This document shows, piece by piece, positions 51,751-62,000 of a DNA stretch of 62,000 nucleotides (positions within the stretch are counted from its first letter, which is position 1; each line of letters opens with the position of its first letter). The stretch is from Mesostigma viride. Lineage: Eukaryota > Streptophyta > Mesostigmatophyceae > Mesostigmatales > Mesostigmataceae. The position numbers and the translations under genes were made by a program. Location: the NCBI GenBank assembly GCA_009746045.1, contig RPFO01000079.1, positions 4,052,271 through 4,114,270 on the forward strand. The letters are read 5' to 3'. The notes under the pieces are model-generated. The model was not told the origin of the DNA. It saw nothing but the letters and a program-made list of their open reading frames with translations, and searched no databases.

Positions 51751-52760
51751 ATTTGGACTACATACTTGTGCGCAAGTGCTGGCGCTCTTCCGTCATCGAT
51801 GCCCGTACGCTGACCACCCCCAGTGTCGCATCGGATCATCGCCTGGTCACCGCAACCTTGCGCCTACGTCTTCAGGCCCCTGCGCGCCGCCGCCCCCGGC
51901 CCCGCCCTGACTGGACCTGCTTACGCCCCGTCCGTGGGCGCAGGGAGAAGTGGTCAGCGGATGAGATACGCCGCGATGCAATCAGGTCTGCCTTTGTGGA
52001 CGCGCAACCTTTGATGTACCTGGACGCAGATCGCGGTGTAGATCTCACGCCACCCTACGAACTGTTCATGCGATCGGTGGAGCTTGGCTCTAAGCTTCTC
52101 CCCGAGCAACCCCGCGCCCGACCAGCCCCGCTCTACCTGCGCGACGCCCGGGTAGTTGCCGCCCGGCTGGCGCTAGCGCAGGCCCGCCGCCGCGGGGAGG
52201 ACCTGTACCCGTACCAGGAACGGCTTACTCAAGCATATACTGCCGCACATGCGGAGGAGGTGGAGACACTTGCCGCCGAAATCAATCGCCACACGGCCGC
52301 CAACCAGCACAAGGCGGCCTGGCGCTCCCTCGACCGTCTCACCGGACGCCGGGAAACGCAACGGGCTGACATCCCAGGCACCCCCAGTGAACGCCTTGAG
52401 ATTTGGTTCAGCTCCCAGGCCAAACTATCAGGGGCCCCTGGCCCGCCCCCCCCGCTTGACCCCGCTGCAGCTGCACGCCCTGCGGCCAGCCGAGGCGGCC
52501 CCATCGAGCCCCCGCAGGCGCCCACCAGCGAGACGGACTACCTGGTCCCACCGCTCTCCGGCCCCCTGGTGGACGGCCCCCACGACGAGTGGACTCCCCA
52601 GGAATGGGCTGCTGCCATCTCCACCCTCCGCAATGATGCTGCCATGGGAGTGGACAATATTTCACCGGAGGTGGTTAAGATGCCTGAGCTTGAGCCCTTC
52701 CTCCGGGGTGTTTGCAACCGGATTCTACGAGATGGCCTCCCCCGCCGACGTATTGGAAGA
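51751..52760 (+). pseudogene. LINE-B copy 2, endonuclease end, linker and RT start
   Basis: LDYILVRKCW and SDHRLVTATL are the last endonuclease blocks. An Arg/Ala-rich linker follows (KWSADEIRRDAIR, HTAANQHKAAW), then RT start (EWAAAISTLRNDAAMGVDNISPE). The frame is lost near 52745 and continues in the next ORF. Confidence 0.8.
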
Positions 52761-53975
52761 CCGCTGTACGGGTCATGCTCTACAAGGGCAAGGGGTCCGC
52801 CGCGGATACCGGCAACTACCGCGGCGTATGCCTCCAAAGCTGCGTGCTGAAAGTCTTCATGCGTCTCCTGCTGAACCGCATGCGCGCCAGCCTCGATCCC
52901 CACCTAGGTGAGTCCCAGATGGGCTTCCGTGTTGGTCGCAATTGTGTTATGGTCACTATTACCGCGCGCCGCCTGATCGAGGAAGTGGGTCGCCTGGCCC
53001 CCGGCCTCTTGCCATTGCTATTGATCTTCGTGGATTACACCAAGGCATTCGATACGGTTACATGGGACGCCCTGTGGGTGGTCCTTCACCTGTTCCGTGT
53101 CCCATCGTACATCGTTGAGATCATCCGCCAGTTCTATGAAGGGTCCCAAGCCCAGGTCCGTACCGCCGACGGCGTCACTCCGGCGTTCCCCCTGCACACC
53201 GGGGTGTGGCAGGGCTGTGTGCTCTCCCCATATCTATTCATCATTATGGTGGACTATATTATGCGGCGTGCACACGCCCGCTTCGCCCGGGTGGAGGGGC
53301 GCCCGCCGGGGATCGAGATCACGGAGTACGCCAGCTACGGCGGGGTTGACCCACCCTACCGCCTGAGCGATCTGATCTACGCTGATGACACGACACTCGT
53401 GGAAACCCCAGAGTCAGCCCAACTGTGGCTAGACAGCTTATCACTGGAAGCGCGGGCGGTGGGGCTTATGATCAGCAAGAAAACGGAGGTCATGGCCATC
53501 GGCTTCCCTGCTGGGATAGCCCCACCCACCCTCCTCTTGCTGGACGGCAGCCCCGTCCCCCCGGCGACTCGCTTCAAGCTCCTTGGCAGCTGGCTTCCCT
53601 CCACGGCCGACGACATCAACACCCGCATTGGCCAGGCCTGGGCGGCCCTCCGCCGCCTCGACAGGTTCTGGACCTGTCGCTACCTGAGTGAGCGACGCAA
53701 GCGCATTCTGTTCAAGGCCCTTGTCCTCAGCATCCTCCTTTATGGCTGCGAGGCGTGGACCCTGGACCAGGCGCTGAGCCAGCAGCTTGACGGCACCGTC
53801 ACTCGAATGCTCCGTCATATCCTCGGCGTCCGCTACCAAGAACGCCGCACCCGGGCCGAGCTCTACTGCGAGCTCCCTCTTGTCACCCATACCATCCGAC
53901 ACCGCCGCCTCCTCTTTGCCGGCCATCTTGCCCGCACAGACCAGGTGAATACCGATGTGGGCCCTGCCGGGGGGC
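52712..53975 (+). pseudogene. LINE-B copy 2, reverse transcriptase and thumb region
   Basis: YKGKGSAADTGNYRGVCLQS, MGFRVGRNCVM, IFVDYTKAFDTVTWD, VWQGCVLSPYLF and YADD at 53378-53389. FKLLGSWL and ARTDQVNT follow at the end. From about 53956 the frame runs into transposon sequence (EYFPRQ), so the apparent C-terminus to 54109 is artificial. Confidence 0.85.
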
Positions 53976-53979
53976 TTAA

Positions 53980-56243
53980 GGGGACGTGGCGCGCCGAATA
54001 TTTTCCGCGCCAAAAAATTCGCGGTACCAGCCGTACCGTGAAAAGTGGGTGCACGGTGGGCGCACCCCTTGCGGAAGTGGCCATGGCGACTGCGTTTAGG
54101 CGAAACTAGCAATGTAGGGCTAGAGAAATGCCAAAAAATTGCTCGAATGTTGAATACGATGATTTAATGATGTTGGGTTGTGGCGGCAAGTAGCTGGTTT
54201 ACAATATCGCTGCTTTCTTTTACTGCCATCGGCATGGGGGGTAAACTGCATTTTTTGGTCGCGCGGAATAAAATAGAATTCGTGATAGCGGCAGTAAATT
54301 CTCAGTTTTGGGGGTCTTTTTGATCGTGAAGGATGCATTAATATCGGTAGCATTGACTTCCAAACCGAACTGGTGCTTTTCGCTACATTTTCGGCCATTC
54401 TCGGTAAGTAATTCTTCAGGCCTGCGCAGTGCATGTCGGAACCTTCCATGGAAGAACGGCCGTTGTTGCGCGCCTGAGCGAGGGATCTGCGAGGGCAAGG
54501 TAGATATTTGTCGCGAATGTTATGTGCTATCAGTTCTTTCTTCTACGAGCTCATCGTTCGAAGGTTTTTGCGTTCTTTTCGGGCAGTTTCCGCCAGCTAG
54601 CTCGCCGTTGCTTGCCGAATACCTGGCAGCTTTAGATTGTTTTCGTTGATGTCGTGGTCAGGGCCGCTTCAGTCGAAGCCTATAGCTTCTCGGGAAGGTT
54701 TAGGGCATTTCATAAAACTTGTTCTGGCAAGGATGGTGTGCGTATGGACGCTTCTTGTTGTGTGAGAGTGACGCACCCTCTCTTCGCAGCGGCATCACAG
54801 CGCTCATGCGCTGGAGGACCGCCAATGGTTTCTTTCCATTTGATCGTGCAGGGGAGGAAGTGTTTTATTGACGATCATGTTGGAGATATTGCATTTGTGT
54901 GACTGCATGTAGATAGCTGCCACCATTGGTTTATTTGAGCTTTCCCTTGATATGATGATGTGAAAAGACTGCGATGTGCTGAACCAACCATGGTTGACAT
55001 GGTTGACTGCATGCAAGCTTTGTATGCCATGATCATGAAGGTTCCTTGCCCTCCATAGTTCCAGTTTGTTGCCCATCTCAGGTAGGGCAGTGACGTAGTT
55101 GTTTCTGTGTTGATTAGCTTGGTTGGCATAAACCTTACACTCTAACCTGGGAGAAACATAGATAATGCTGGTTAGGCAATTTTAGTGCCATCATCATTAT
55201 TGCTATTCACATGCTCATATGTCTGGCCATGCTCGAGGGAGGGTGAAGGTGTATGAGGTGTGTGGCCACCCCTTTGTACCTCATAACATATTCAGCATGT
55301 ATTTGATGCATGTTGGATGGCATGTAAAGTGTAATTGTGTTTACTTGGTTACTGAGTGGTCCTTAGCGCCTGTCAGGTGGTCGTCTAGGGAACCCATCAA
55401 TGCGTGTCACAGTGACCCCAAACCTTGAGCATGTGTCGTCTTCAGTGTGCAAGAGTTAATTATATGTGCTTTTGGTCATAGATTTGCTGAGTTCTAATCA
55501 TGAAGTTTAAAGGTAACCTTGGGTCGACTATTGTGTATGCTCTCTTGGCATGTATGCCTAACGATCGTGTTGCTATGCTTGGGCTGGCAAGGTTGGCCAT
55601 GCCGAGGGCAGGTGAGGGCAGATGAGGTGCCTAGCTGTTTGCTTATGTTTTGTGATCGAGTAGGGCATGCTTTCAGGCTTTTTGGATGGAAAACATCATG
55701 CCTAACTGGCCTTGTACAAAGAAAAACCTCCTTTAGCGCATGTTCAGGTTTTAGCACGTTTAACTTTATAACTTGAGCTAGACTTGTCGGAATGACCTGG
55801 GACTTGGAAGACCGTTGTCCCCCTGTTAGACGGATTTTCGCTGCAGAAAAAAGTATTTTTTTGACGTGTTTATAAAAAGTTATTCCCAATGTCCGGTAAA
55901 AAAAGGGTCGTTTTGCGGGGAAATTAATAACTGTTCGAGGTTTTGCCCTTTCCATGATGTAAATAGCTCAGCAAGCTACAAACTCAGGGAACTAAAAACG
56001 CTGCAGACAGTTTTGCAAATAAATGTGTGCATTGGCTGGGGCATACCCAGCCCTAATTAGCGTCTTTTGCTATTTATAGCGCATTATTGGCGTATATATG
56101 GGGGTAGTACCCCCAACAAGTGCATGGACAACTCACTAGAGATGTTATTTAGTGCCCCCAATCATAACTTAGCATTGTGCAAATGAATTTCAAGTGATAT
56201 TAGCATAGGTCAATTTTTAAGGGTTTTGGGGTGCCACCTCCGA
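53980..56243. mobile_element. TTAA-A copy 2, inverted relative to copy 1
   Basis: TTAA at 53976-53979, then GGGGACGTGGCGCG, the same terminus as the right end of copy 1. Homology to copy 1 in reverse runs through the region around 54100-54500 (SRRP/PPCRWQ-type frame on the minus strand, 54498-54220). It reappears at 55870-56240, including GGGGGTAGTACCCCC at 56100 against 29634. The right end is diverged and lacks GAGTCCCC-TTAA. It is about 350 bp longer than copy 1. No transposase seen. Confidence 0.65.
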
Positions 56244-56623
56244 CGGGCCAACCAGGTAGACACCTCCTCCTATGGCAGGGTCCCCTTGTCCCATCGCAAC
56301 CCACTGGCAAACTTGTGCGCGCCGGGCACCGGCGCGGCGCGACCCGGACCTATGTGACACAACTGCTTGAAGATGCAGGGCTTCTGGGACTATCCGTACT
56401 CCGCGCCCGCATGATTGACAAGGAGAAATGGGCTGCCATCTGCGACAAGCACCTTCCCGAGGGGTATGCTCCTGTTTTCTCCCCACGGGCCCCGCGGCCC
56501 GTTGCTAGCCAGGGTAGAAGTCCGCAGGTGGAGGTTATTGGTCCTGAGGATAGCCGCTGCACTACCGCCTCGTCTGCCATTACAGTAGAGGACAGCTCGG
56601 ATGAGGATTACATCCCCATCTAG
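56244..56623 (+). pseudogene. LINE-B copy 2, C-terminal end
   Basis: RANQVDTSSYGRVP in one frame, then TRTYVTQLLEDAGL and RMIDKEKWAAICD in the next. This aligns with the RTFLKG and KKMIDKAKWAQV end of LINE-B copy 1, and ends in an acidic tail at 56623. The 3' UTR follows, with CTCCGTGGCATGCC, CACGCAAGT and (TTAC)n. Confidence 0.7.
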
Positions 56624-56880
56624 TGCTTAACGGTTGGGGGATGATGCAGACGATATTTGTTTAAACTTTTGTGTAATTATTTTTCTAATGAGATTAGCAT
56701 AGTACTCCGTGGCATGCCTTTGCGCATGACACGCAAGTACTTACTTACTTACTTAGTCACACACTCCCAGTGCACAGAGGGTCTCACAGGATTGTAGTGC
56801 AGCTAGGATGAGACAATGGAGGTTCTCGCCTGCGTATCTACCAACATCCTCATACCATGCTGATCACCCAGGGTACCAAA

Positions 56881-57396
56881 TGCGGATGGGGGGGCCCACA
56901 ATCAATCTACAATACCCATGCCAAATTTTATTACTTGAGGAGACGCCATTTCAACAAATACATGACAATTGATGCTCATTGTGAATGCGTTTCCACATGA
57001 AATCATTACCATTTCATGCCATTTGGTCACTGGTGCGCTTTCCGCGTGCACTTTTCATTACTAGATTGCTTAAATTTATTAAAATTTATTAACATTTATT
57101 AAAATTTATTCAAGTCGGGGTAAAATTGGCTGTTTTTGTCATAGTGTCATGCACTCGGAGGGTAAGCAAGTGAGACAAGTTGTAGATTATTTACAATTGC
57201 ACAACCCTCTCCACGACCCCGCGAGTTCTATTTATAGAACGAATTATAATTATTGCCAAAATTGTGCACAAGCCTGTGCACAACCCAACCAGTAATTCCC
57301 ACTTGAACTTTGAATAGTCAAGTGAATGCTCCAGATGGAGACAGATGTACAGATCGATCTTTACAAATGTACACGAGTTCAGATCAAGTAAGCTAT
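56881..57396. other. No gene; A/T-rich
   Basis: Contains four spaced copies of AAATTTATT or near-copies (57065-57113). Lies 3' of the next, minus-strand gene and presumably holds its terminator/poly-A site, which I could not pinpoint. Confidence 0.4.
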
Positions 57397-60300
57397 CTAA
57401 CTACCTACTAACAGGCGTTTCTTTACAGGTGCCCGTCCGCTGGGCTTCTTTACACCCCCCTCCCGCACATCTGCGCCAGCCTTCCCTTGAGGTTTTCGTT
57501 TGCCCTGCCCTGCGGCTTGGTCTCCCCCCTTCTCTTGGAGTCGTGGGGAAGATCTGGTCGCTGGGGAAGATCTGGTCGCCAGGTACCCCTTGTCCATCCA
57601 CCACTCCAAATACGTTCCCTCAGGTGGCTTGAAACAGTTCCGCATCTCGTCTTGTTGTACCTTGAAAATTATGTTGGGCATCGTCCCCTTCTCCCCATTA
57701 ATCCAGATTCCCTTTTCGTCACACCCTTCTGCCCAAAATTTAACGCACCACACGCCCGTTTTATCCACCTTTCGAACGACTCCATGCACCAGGAACGTGT
57801 CGACGTGGAAATCAGGCATGTGTGCCAGCTTCATTGGGTCTGCATTGAGTTTAGCCACCGAATCAGCAGCCCACGTGGGCTTCCACAACGTATCAAGGCG
57901 CTGGAGTTGGTTCTTCCGATACTGGCAAAATTCACCGCCGTGCTTGCACAATACCGAAACCGGACATCCAACAGGCGAGCGGGGCACGACCCGTTTCCCC
58001 CCCCACACACCTTCCAGATTCTCCATCCACGGCTGCCAACTTGGTGGTGGCACTTTCTTGTCTAGTGGCTTGGGCTGGGTTGCGGTAACTGTGACACGTC
58101 TTTGTGGCGCTGGATCCTCCGGTTCCGATTCTTCCGATTCTTCCGAATCTTCCACAAACCCTTTGGGTGGGCCGGCATGCATGACATCCTTTGGCGGCTC
58201 CTCTTCAGACTCGTCACCTGTGGGTGGGACAAGCAATGACGAGCGGCGCAATTAGTTATCATTACATTCGCAAATCAAACTTGGGAATATGCAAACATCA
58301 TAATTTAACCGACCATATTCACTCAGATTAACTTACCCTTTGACAGATGACTAGCCGTTGCTCTTGATCGAACGTGCCCGCCAGGCGAAAGGAGCTTTTT
58401 GCAGTAGTCGACGGCACGCCCCAGCATCCCCCCCCCGACGCCCCCGAATTCCCCTTCGAGCCTCCCTCCCCTCCCCCCCCTCCTTCCCCCCTTCCCCCGA
58501 TGCGCCGGTCGACCCGCCCCCCTCTCCGCCCTTCGACCCGCCCCCCTCTCCGCCCTTTGACCCGCCCCCCTCTCCACCCTTCGACCCGCCCCCCTCTCCG
58601 CCCTTGGACCCGCCCCCCTCTCCGCCCTTTGACCCGCCCCCCTCTCCACCCTTCTCTCCGCCCCCCTCTCCGCCCTTCGACCCGCCCCCCTCTCCGCCCC
58701 CCTCTCCGCCCTTCTCTCCGCCCCCCTCTCCGTCCTTCGACCCCCTCCCCTCTCCGCCCTTCGACCCGCCCCCCTCTCCGCCCTTCGACCCGCCCCCCTC
58801 TCCGCCCTTCGACCCGCCCCCCTCTCCGTCGTTCGACCCCCCCCCTCTCCGCCCTTCGACCCGCCCCCCTCTCCGCCCTTCGAACCCCCCCCTCTCCGTC
58901 CTTCGACCCGCCCCCCTTATCACCACCCTCATTCCCGCCCCCCTCATCACCGCCGTCACCATCATCACCAACCTCCTCCCCATCATCACCCCCCTGTGAC
59001 CCGACATCCTCATCATCCCCCTCCGGCCGAACGCCGCCATCATGAGGGTAGGGCGTCCCCATTGAGACGTCTTCGGCCGCGGGGGTCTCCGAGGCGGCGC
59101 GCTTCCGGCGTTTCTTTTTGGTGCCAGCGCCTGCCGTCTCCAGCTGACGCTTCTGGGCTGCACCCGCAATTTCCTTGCCCGAACGGCCGTTGGGATTGGA
59201 AATATCCTCCCCCTGTGGCCGCTTCCCAAGTACCTTCAGAAGGACCTTAAACCCATCCACCTGCTCCTTTGACCCAATGAAGATCACGGGTGGGTTGAAG
59301 AATCCCGTGAAATCGCTTAGGTACGACGACCAGTCGTCCTTCACACCATTGAAATCTCCACAATCCTTCGCCGCCTTCCAGTCCCTTTTCTCCACCCACG
59401 AACCCGTTCGACCCTTCAACAATTCCTCATCATTCCACAGCTTGGCGTGATGTTCCAAATTCAGCAGCACTACCCCATTCTTGATATCGGCTGGTTCAAC
59501 CCCTTCCTCTTCGCAACAAATTCGAACCCCTCCATTGCATTAAGTACCACTTGAGCCAACCGTGTCGGCCCATCGCTTTTCTCCCACGCGAAAGTCTTCA
59601 TCATGAACTCACAGGTCTCTTCCCCGTCAGACGTAAACTTCTTAGAAATCCACGGGCCCTGCTGCTCGATTTCGGATGCCATCTCCTCCGACCCAAACTT
59701 CCGCGGGGGTTCCCGCTTCTCCCCCCCTTTTTTGGCGACCCGACTGGACGTCCTCTGCCTCGGCATGTTCGGCTTGGCCTTCCTCCGGCACAGCCCCCGT
59801 CACCACCACAGCCCCCGCCACAGGCTGTACGGGTTGGGGCACCACAGCCTGTTCGGTTGGGGGTTCGGGCGCAATCAGGACACACCATTTCGTTTCCTCC
59901 TTGTGGGTCGTCCAAAAATCCGTCCTCTCCAGCAGTGCAAGTGGGAAGGTGGAATCGTCCCTCCCCGTTGGCCTGATAACCGCCCTTATTCTCTTGGCAG
60001 CTACAGCGACCGTATCGACCACCCTCTGAAGGGCGCTGTCGGATTCCGAAGGCTGCATCGGCAACCAGCCGAGGTCGCGTGGTTCGGGGTATTTCCCCAA
60101 ATCGCGGTTGTAGATCATGAAAAGCTGGACCATCACCTCGCAGAAGATCTTGGCCATGTATGTCAAGTCATACAAGCACTGAGGAGGAACGTGTTTGGCC
60201 TTCACGGTTGCCATGATAGACGGCCAGAATCGAAAGCGGGCTAGACTCCTCCACCCTTCCTGTTTGATCCCCCCCCCTTCCTCATCACCCTTCCCTCCCC

Positions 60301-62000
60301 GTCCAGCTTGTCCGCTGCCACGATGTCCAGAAACTCTGCAAGCTCCTTGGCCAGCTTGTCCTCAATCGGTATTCCACATCTACTGTCGTCGTTCGGAGCG
60401 ACCGTTTCATCCTTCACAGCCGAGATGAAGTCGTAGACTTGGGTTTTCTCCGATTCGGACAAACCACCCTCGTTCAATCGCCCTCCAACCCGCTCCTCAC
60501 CACCCTCCTCCCCCTCCCCGTCCTTCCTTGCCTTCTCAGTGCTGCTTGAGACCCCATGAATCAAATTCCATATTTCTTTCTGGTCCTGAAGGGGCACCTC
60601 CGGCTTATCCCAGGATTCCTCCATGTGCGTCTTGAAATAGTTGTGCACTTCCAGCAGCGCCGTCCCCCTCGACTTTTTGGAAACGGCCTCGTCTTCTGCA
60701 TTCAGCCCCCCTCCGATCAGGGCAACCCTCCGATGCGCCTCTCTCCCCTGCATGCATGAAATGTGAATCAGTGTTTGAGACAAAAAACGGTCATACAACA
60801 CACGACCTGACATTTTTGTCCTTACACTTTGGAAGATCGGCCGTTCCCGAACAAAAATCACACCCTAATTTCCAGGTTCCAACGGCCGTTGGCGCAAGAA
60901 AAATCACACCCTAATTTCCAGGTTCCAACGGCCGTTGGCGCAAGAAAAATCACACCCTAATTTCCAGGTTCCAACGGCCGTTGGCGCAAGAAAAATCACA
61001 CCCTAATTTCCAGGTTCCAACGGCCGTTGGCGCAAGAAAAATGTCGACCGAATTTCCAGGTTCCAACGGCCGTTGGCGCAAGAAAAATATCAACCAAATT
61101 TCCAGGTTCCAACGGCCGTTGGCGAAAGAAAAATCACACACTAATTTCCAGGTTCCAACGGCCGTTGGCGCAGGAAAAATGACACCCTAATTTCCAGGTT
61201 CCAACGGCCGTTGGCGCAAGAAAAATCACACACTAATTTCCAGGTTCCAACGGCCGTTGGCGCAAGAAAAATCACACCCTAATTTCCAGGTTCCAACGGC
61301 CGTTGGCGCAAGAAAAATCACACCCTAATTTCCAGGTTCCAACGGCCGTTGGCGCAAGAAAAATGTCGACCGAATTTCCAGGTTCCAACGGCCGTTGGCG
61401 CAAGAAAAATATCAACCAAATTTCCAGGTTCCAACGGCCGTTGGCGCAAGAAAAATCACACACTAATTTCCAGGTTCCAACGGCCGTTGGCGAACAAAAA
61501 TCACATCTAGTGCCTAAAACGTTCCCACACCCGATCCGTTATATTTACCTTTGGCGTCCGCATGTCCTTCATGGGCGGGATCAGTGCTTCCCCCTCCACC
61601 TCCCAGCCCTTGAGCACGTCCAGATTGGTGTACATGAACTTGTCCGCGTCCCTCACCAACCCCCTCCACAAATCAAACGCCTCCTCGGTTGTCTCCACGT
61701 ACTTGCCCTTTTGTTTACCCGCAATCTCGCCAGCTATCGCAGTCCTCACTTGCTCGTCTGAGCCCTCAAAAATCACGGACTTCAACATCTGCGTGTAGTG
61801 GTTGCCGTCCAGCACGGCAAACTGCGCAAACACGAAAGGCTTCTCGTAGTCGAGCATGTAGTCCAACGCGGTGTTCGTGAGCTCCAGTACTGCCTCACGG
61901 TCAGATGCATCTGACCACTCGGACGAATTCAAGTCCATGGTAATCAACTCCTCGGAGCACGCGGCCGCCATATCCTTCTTGGAGTACGTCCGGAGAATGG
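57397..62000 (-). CDS. Spliced gene of unknown function, long charged protein, 5' end outside window
   Basis: Exons: beyond 62000 to 61549 (donor AAG|GTAAAT), 60747-58337 (acceptor ATGCAG|GGG; donor AAGG|GTAAGT) and 58217-57397 (acceptor CCACAG|GTG). Phases are 0 and 1. Exon 1: TALDYMLDYEKPFVFAQFAV. Exon 2 holds several coding-like blocks separated by one-base frame changes: near a run of nine G/C (60269-60277), a T6/C7 junction near 59735 and a short run near 59530. It ends with a Lys/Arg patch (TKKKRRKRA), a Gly/Asp-rich part and a 24-bp minisatellite. Exon 3: acidic start (DESEEEPP, SEESEESEPED), GVWCVKFWAEGCDEKGIWING, basic tail. Family not recognised; nuclear localisation is suggested only by the basic patches. 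A transposon-encoded protein is not excluded. Confidence 0.55.
58500..58915 (-). repeat. 24-bp coding minisatellite
   Basis: About 17 copies of a unit related to CCGCCCCCCTCTCCGCCCTT plus CGAC, encoding RVEGRRGG-type octapeptides on the minus strand. The unit is a multiple of three, so copy-number change keeps the frame. The minus strand is G-rich, with repeated GGGGGG and GGG runs. Confidence 0.85.
60856..61502. repeat. 46-bp palindrome-containing minisatellite, 14 copies, in an intron
   Basis: CCAACGGCCGTTGG, a perfect 14-bp palindrome, occurs at 60879 and then every 46 bp to 61477. The rest of each unit reads about CGCAAGAAAAATCACACCCT plus AATTTCCAGGTT. Spacer variants (GTCGACCGA, ATCAACCAA, CACACACTA) recur with a seven-unit period (322 bp). 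It fills most of the predicted intron 61548-60748. Confidence 0.93.

Larger units (their letters stand above)
51751..56754 (+). mobile_element. LINE-B copy 2, 5'-truncated, inserted in Copia-B
   Basis: Starts inside the endonuclease (HLDYILVRK) and ends in a (TTAC)n tail at 56735-56754, with a 12-bp TSD. RT and the following region run to about 53955. A 2.26-kb TTAA-A transposon then intervenes, and the LINE C-terminus resumes at about 56244 to a stop at 56623. The two halves overlap slightly (see findings). Confidence 0.82.
49777..56880 (-). mobile_element. Copia-B, truncated copia split by a LINE-B insertion
   Basis: The minus-strand protease/RT/RNase H part lies at 49777-51738. It resumes at 56767, beyond the LINE, with the protease start (VDTQARTSIV near 56835-56805), and fades at about 56880. 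It is related to Copia-A (ILGQNF block, HVDD versus HGDD, DALTK end). No gag, integrase or LTR was found, so it is a remnant. Confidence 0.75.

Noticed and set aside
53976-54109. C-terminal ~45 residues of the LINE-B frame (to 54109) and the similar end of the 31346-31855 frame.
   Set aside because: Both are read-through into the shared terminus of the TTAA transposon (EYFPRQ), seen in opposite orientations.
60856-61502. The 46-bp array was considered as a CRISPR-like repeat array.
   Set aside because: No distinct spacers between repeats, the whole 46-bp unit is repeated, and the context is eukaryotic with splice sites on both sides.

Overview
This window reads as eukaryotic nuclear DNA in which transposable elements dominate. 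A few spliced host genes sit in a thick layer of nested retrotransposons. The best-supported host gene (42123-44120) encodes a CCDC12/cwf18-type splicing factor in three exons with GT-AG introns of about 0.8 kb. Its second exon looks plant-like, and the LTR elements are a chromovirus-type Ty3/gypsy and a Ty1/copia. A green-lineage organism (alga or early-diverging plant) is my inference; the species cannot be fixed from the sequence.

Left edge (1-5300): two exons of a minus-strand secreted-protein gene run off the edge. They are followed by non-coding DNA and a ~955-bp unit present twice in tandem.

5382-32104: one minus-strand LINE (family LINE-A) has been split by later insertions, each marked by its target-site duplication (TSD). 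A Ty3/gypsy element (6461-25231, TSD CGTGA) sits in its 3' part. A Ty1/copia element (7038-15068, TSD CCTCT) sits inside the gypsy. A 1.9-kb DNA transposon (29500-31409, TSD TTAA) sits in the LINE's ORF1. The copia pol is unusual: integrase comes first and the protease-like domain lies between integrase and reverse transcriptase. The gypsy carries an extra 5' ORF resembling the RNase H1/viroplasmin hybrid-binding domain and a long extra ORF 3' of integrase.

33019-36500: an orphan PD-(D/E)XK-like retroelement C-terminus, an (AAAC)n/(TTAA)n-rich stretch, an ~830-bp (ATCC)n array, and a 493-bp inverted-terminal-repeat element filled with 10-bp-periodic T-tract repeats.

36533-41771: a second LINE-A on the plus strand, with a 16-bp TSD. 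Then comes the CCDC12-like gene. From 45.4 to 48.4 kb lies a cluster of LINE-B 3' ends, each with a hairpin and a tetranucleotide tail. From 48.7 to 56.9 kb a minus-strand copia (Copia-B, same protease-before-RT order) was split by a LINE-B insertion (12-bp TSD), which itself contains a second TTAA-type transposon copy.

57397-62000: a minus-strand spliced gene of unknown function. It has a 14-copy 46-bp palindromic minisatellite in one intron and a 24-bp in-frame coding minisatellite in an exon.

Many reading frames break by one base, several at homopolymers, even in elements whose LTRs are nearly identical. Some 'pseudogene' appearance may therefore be assembly error.
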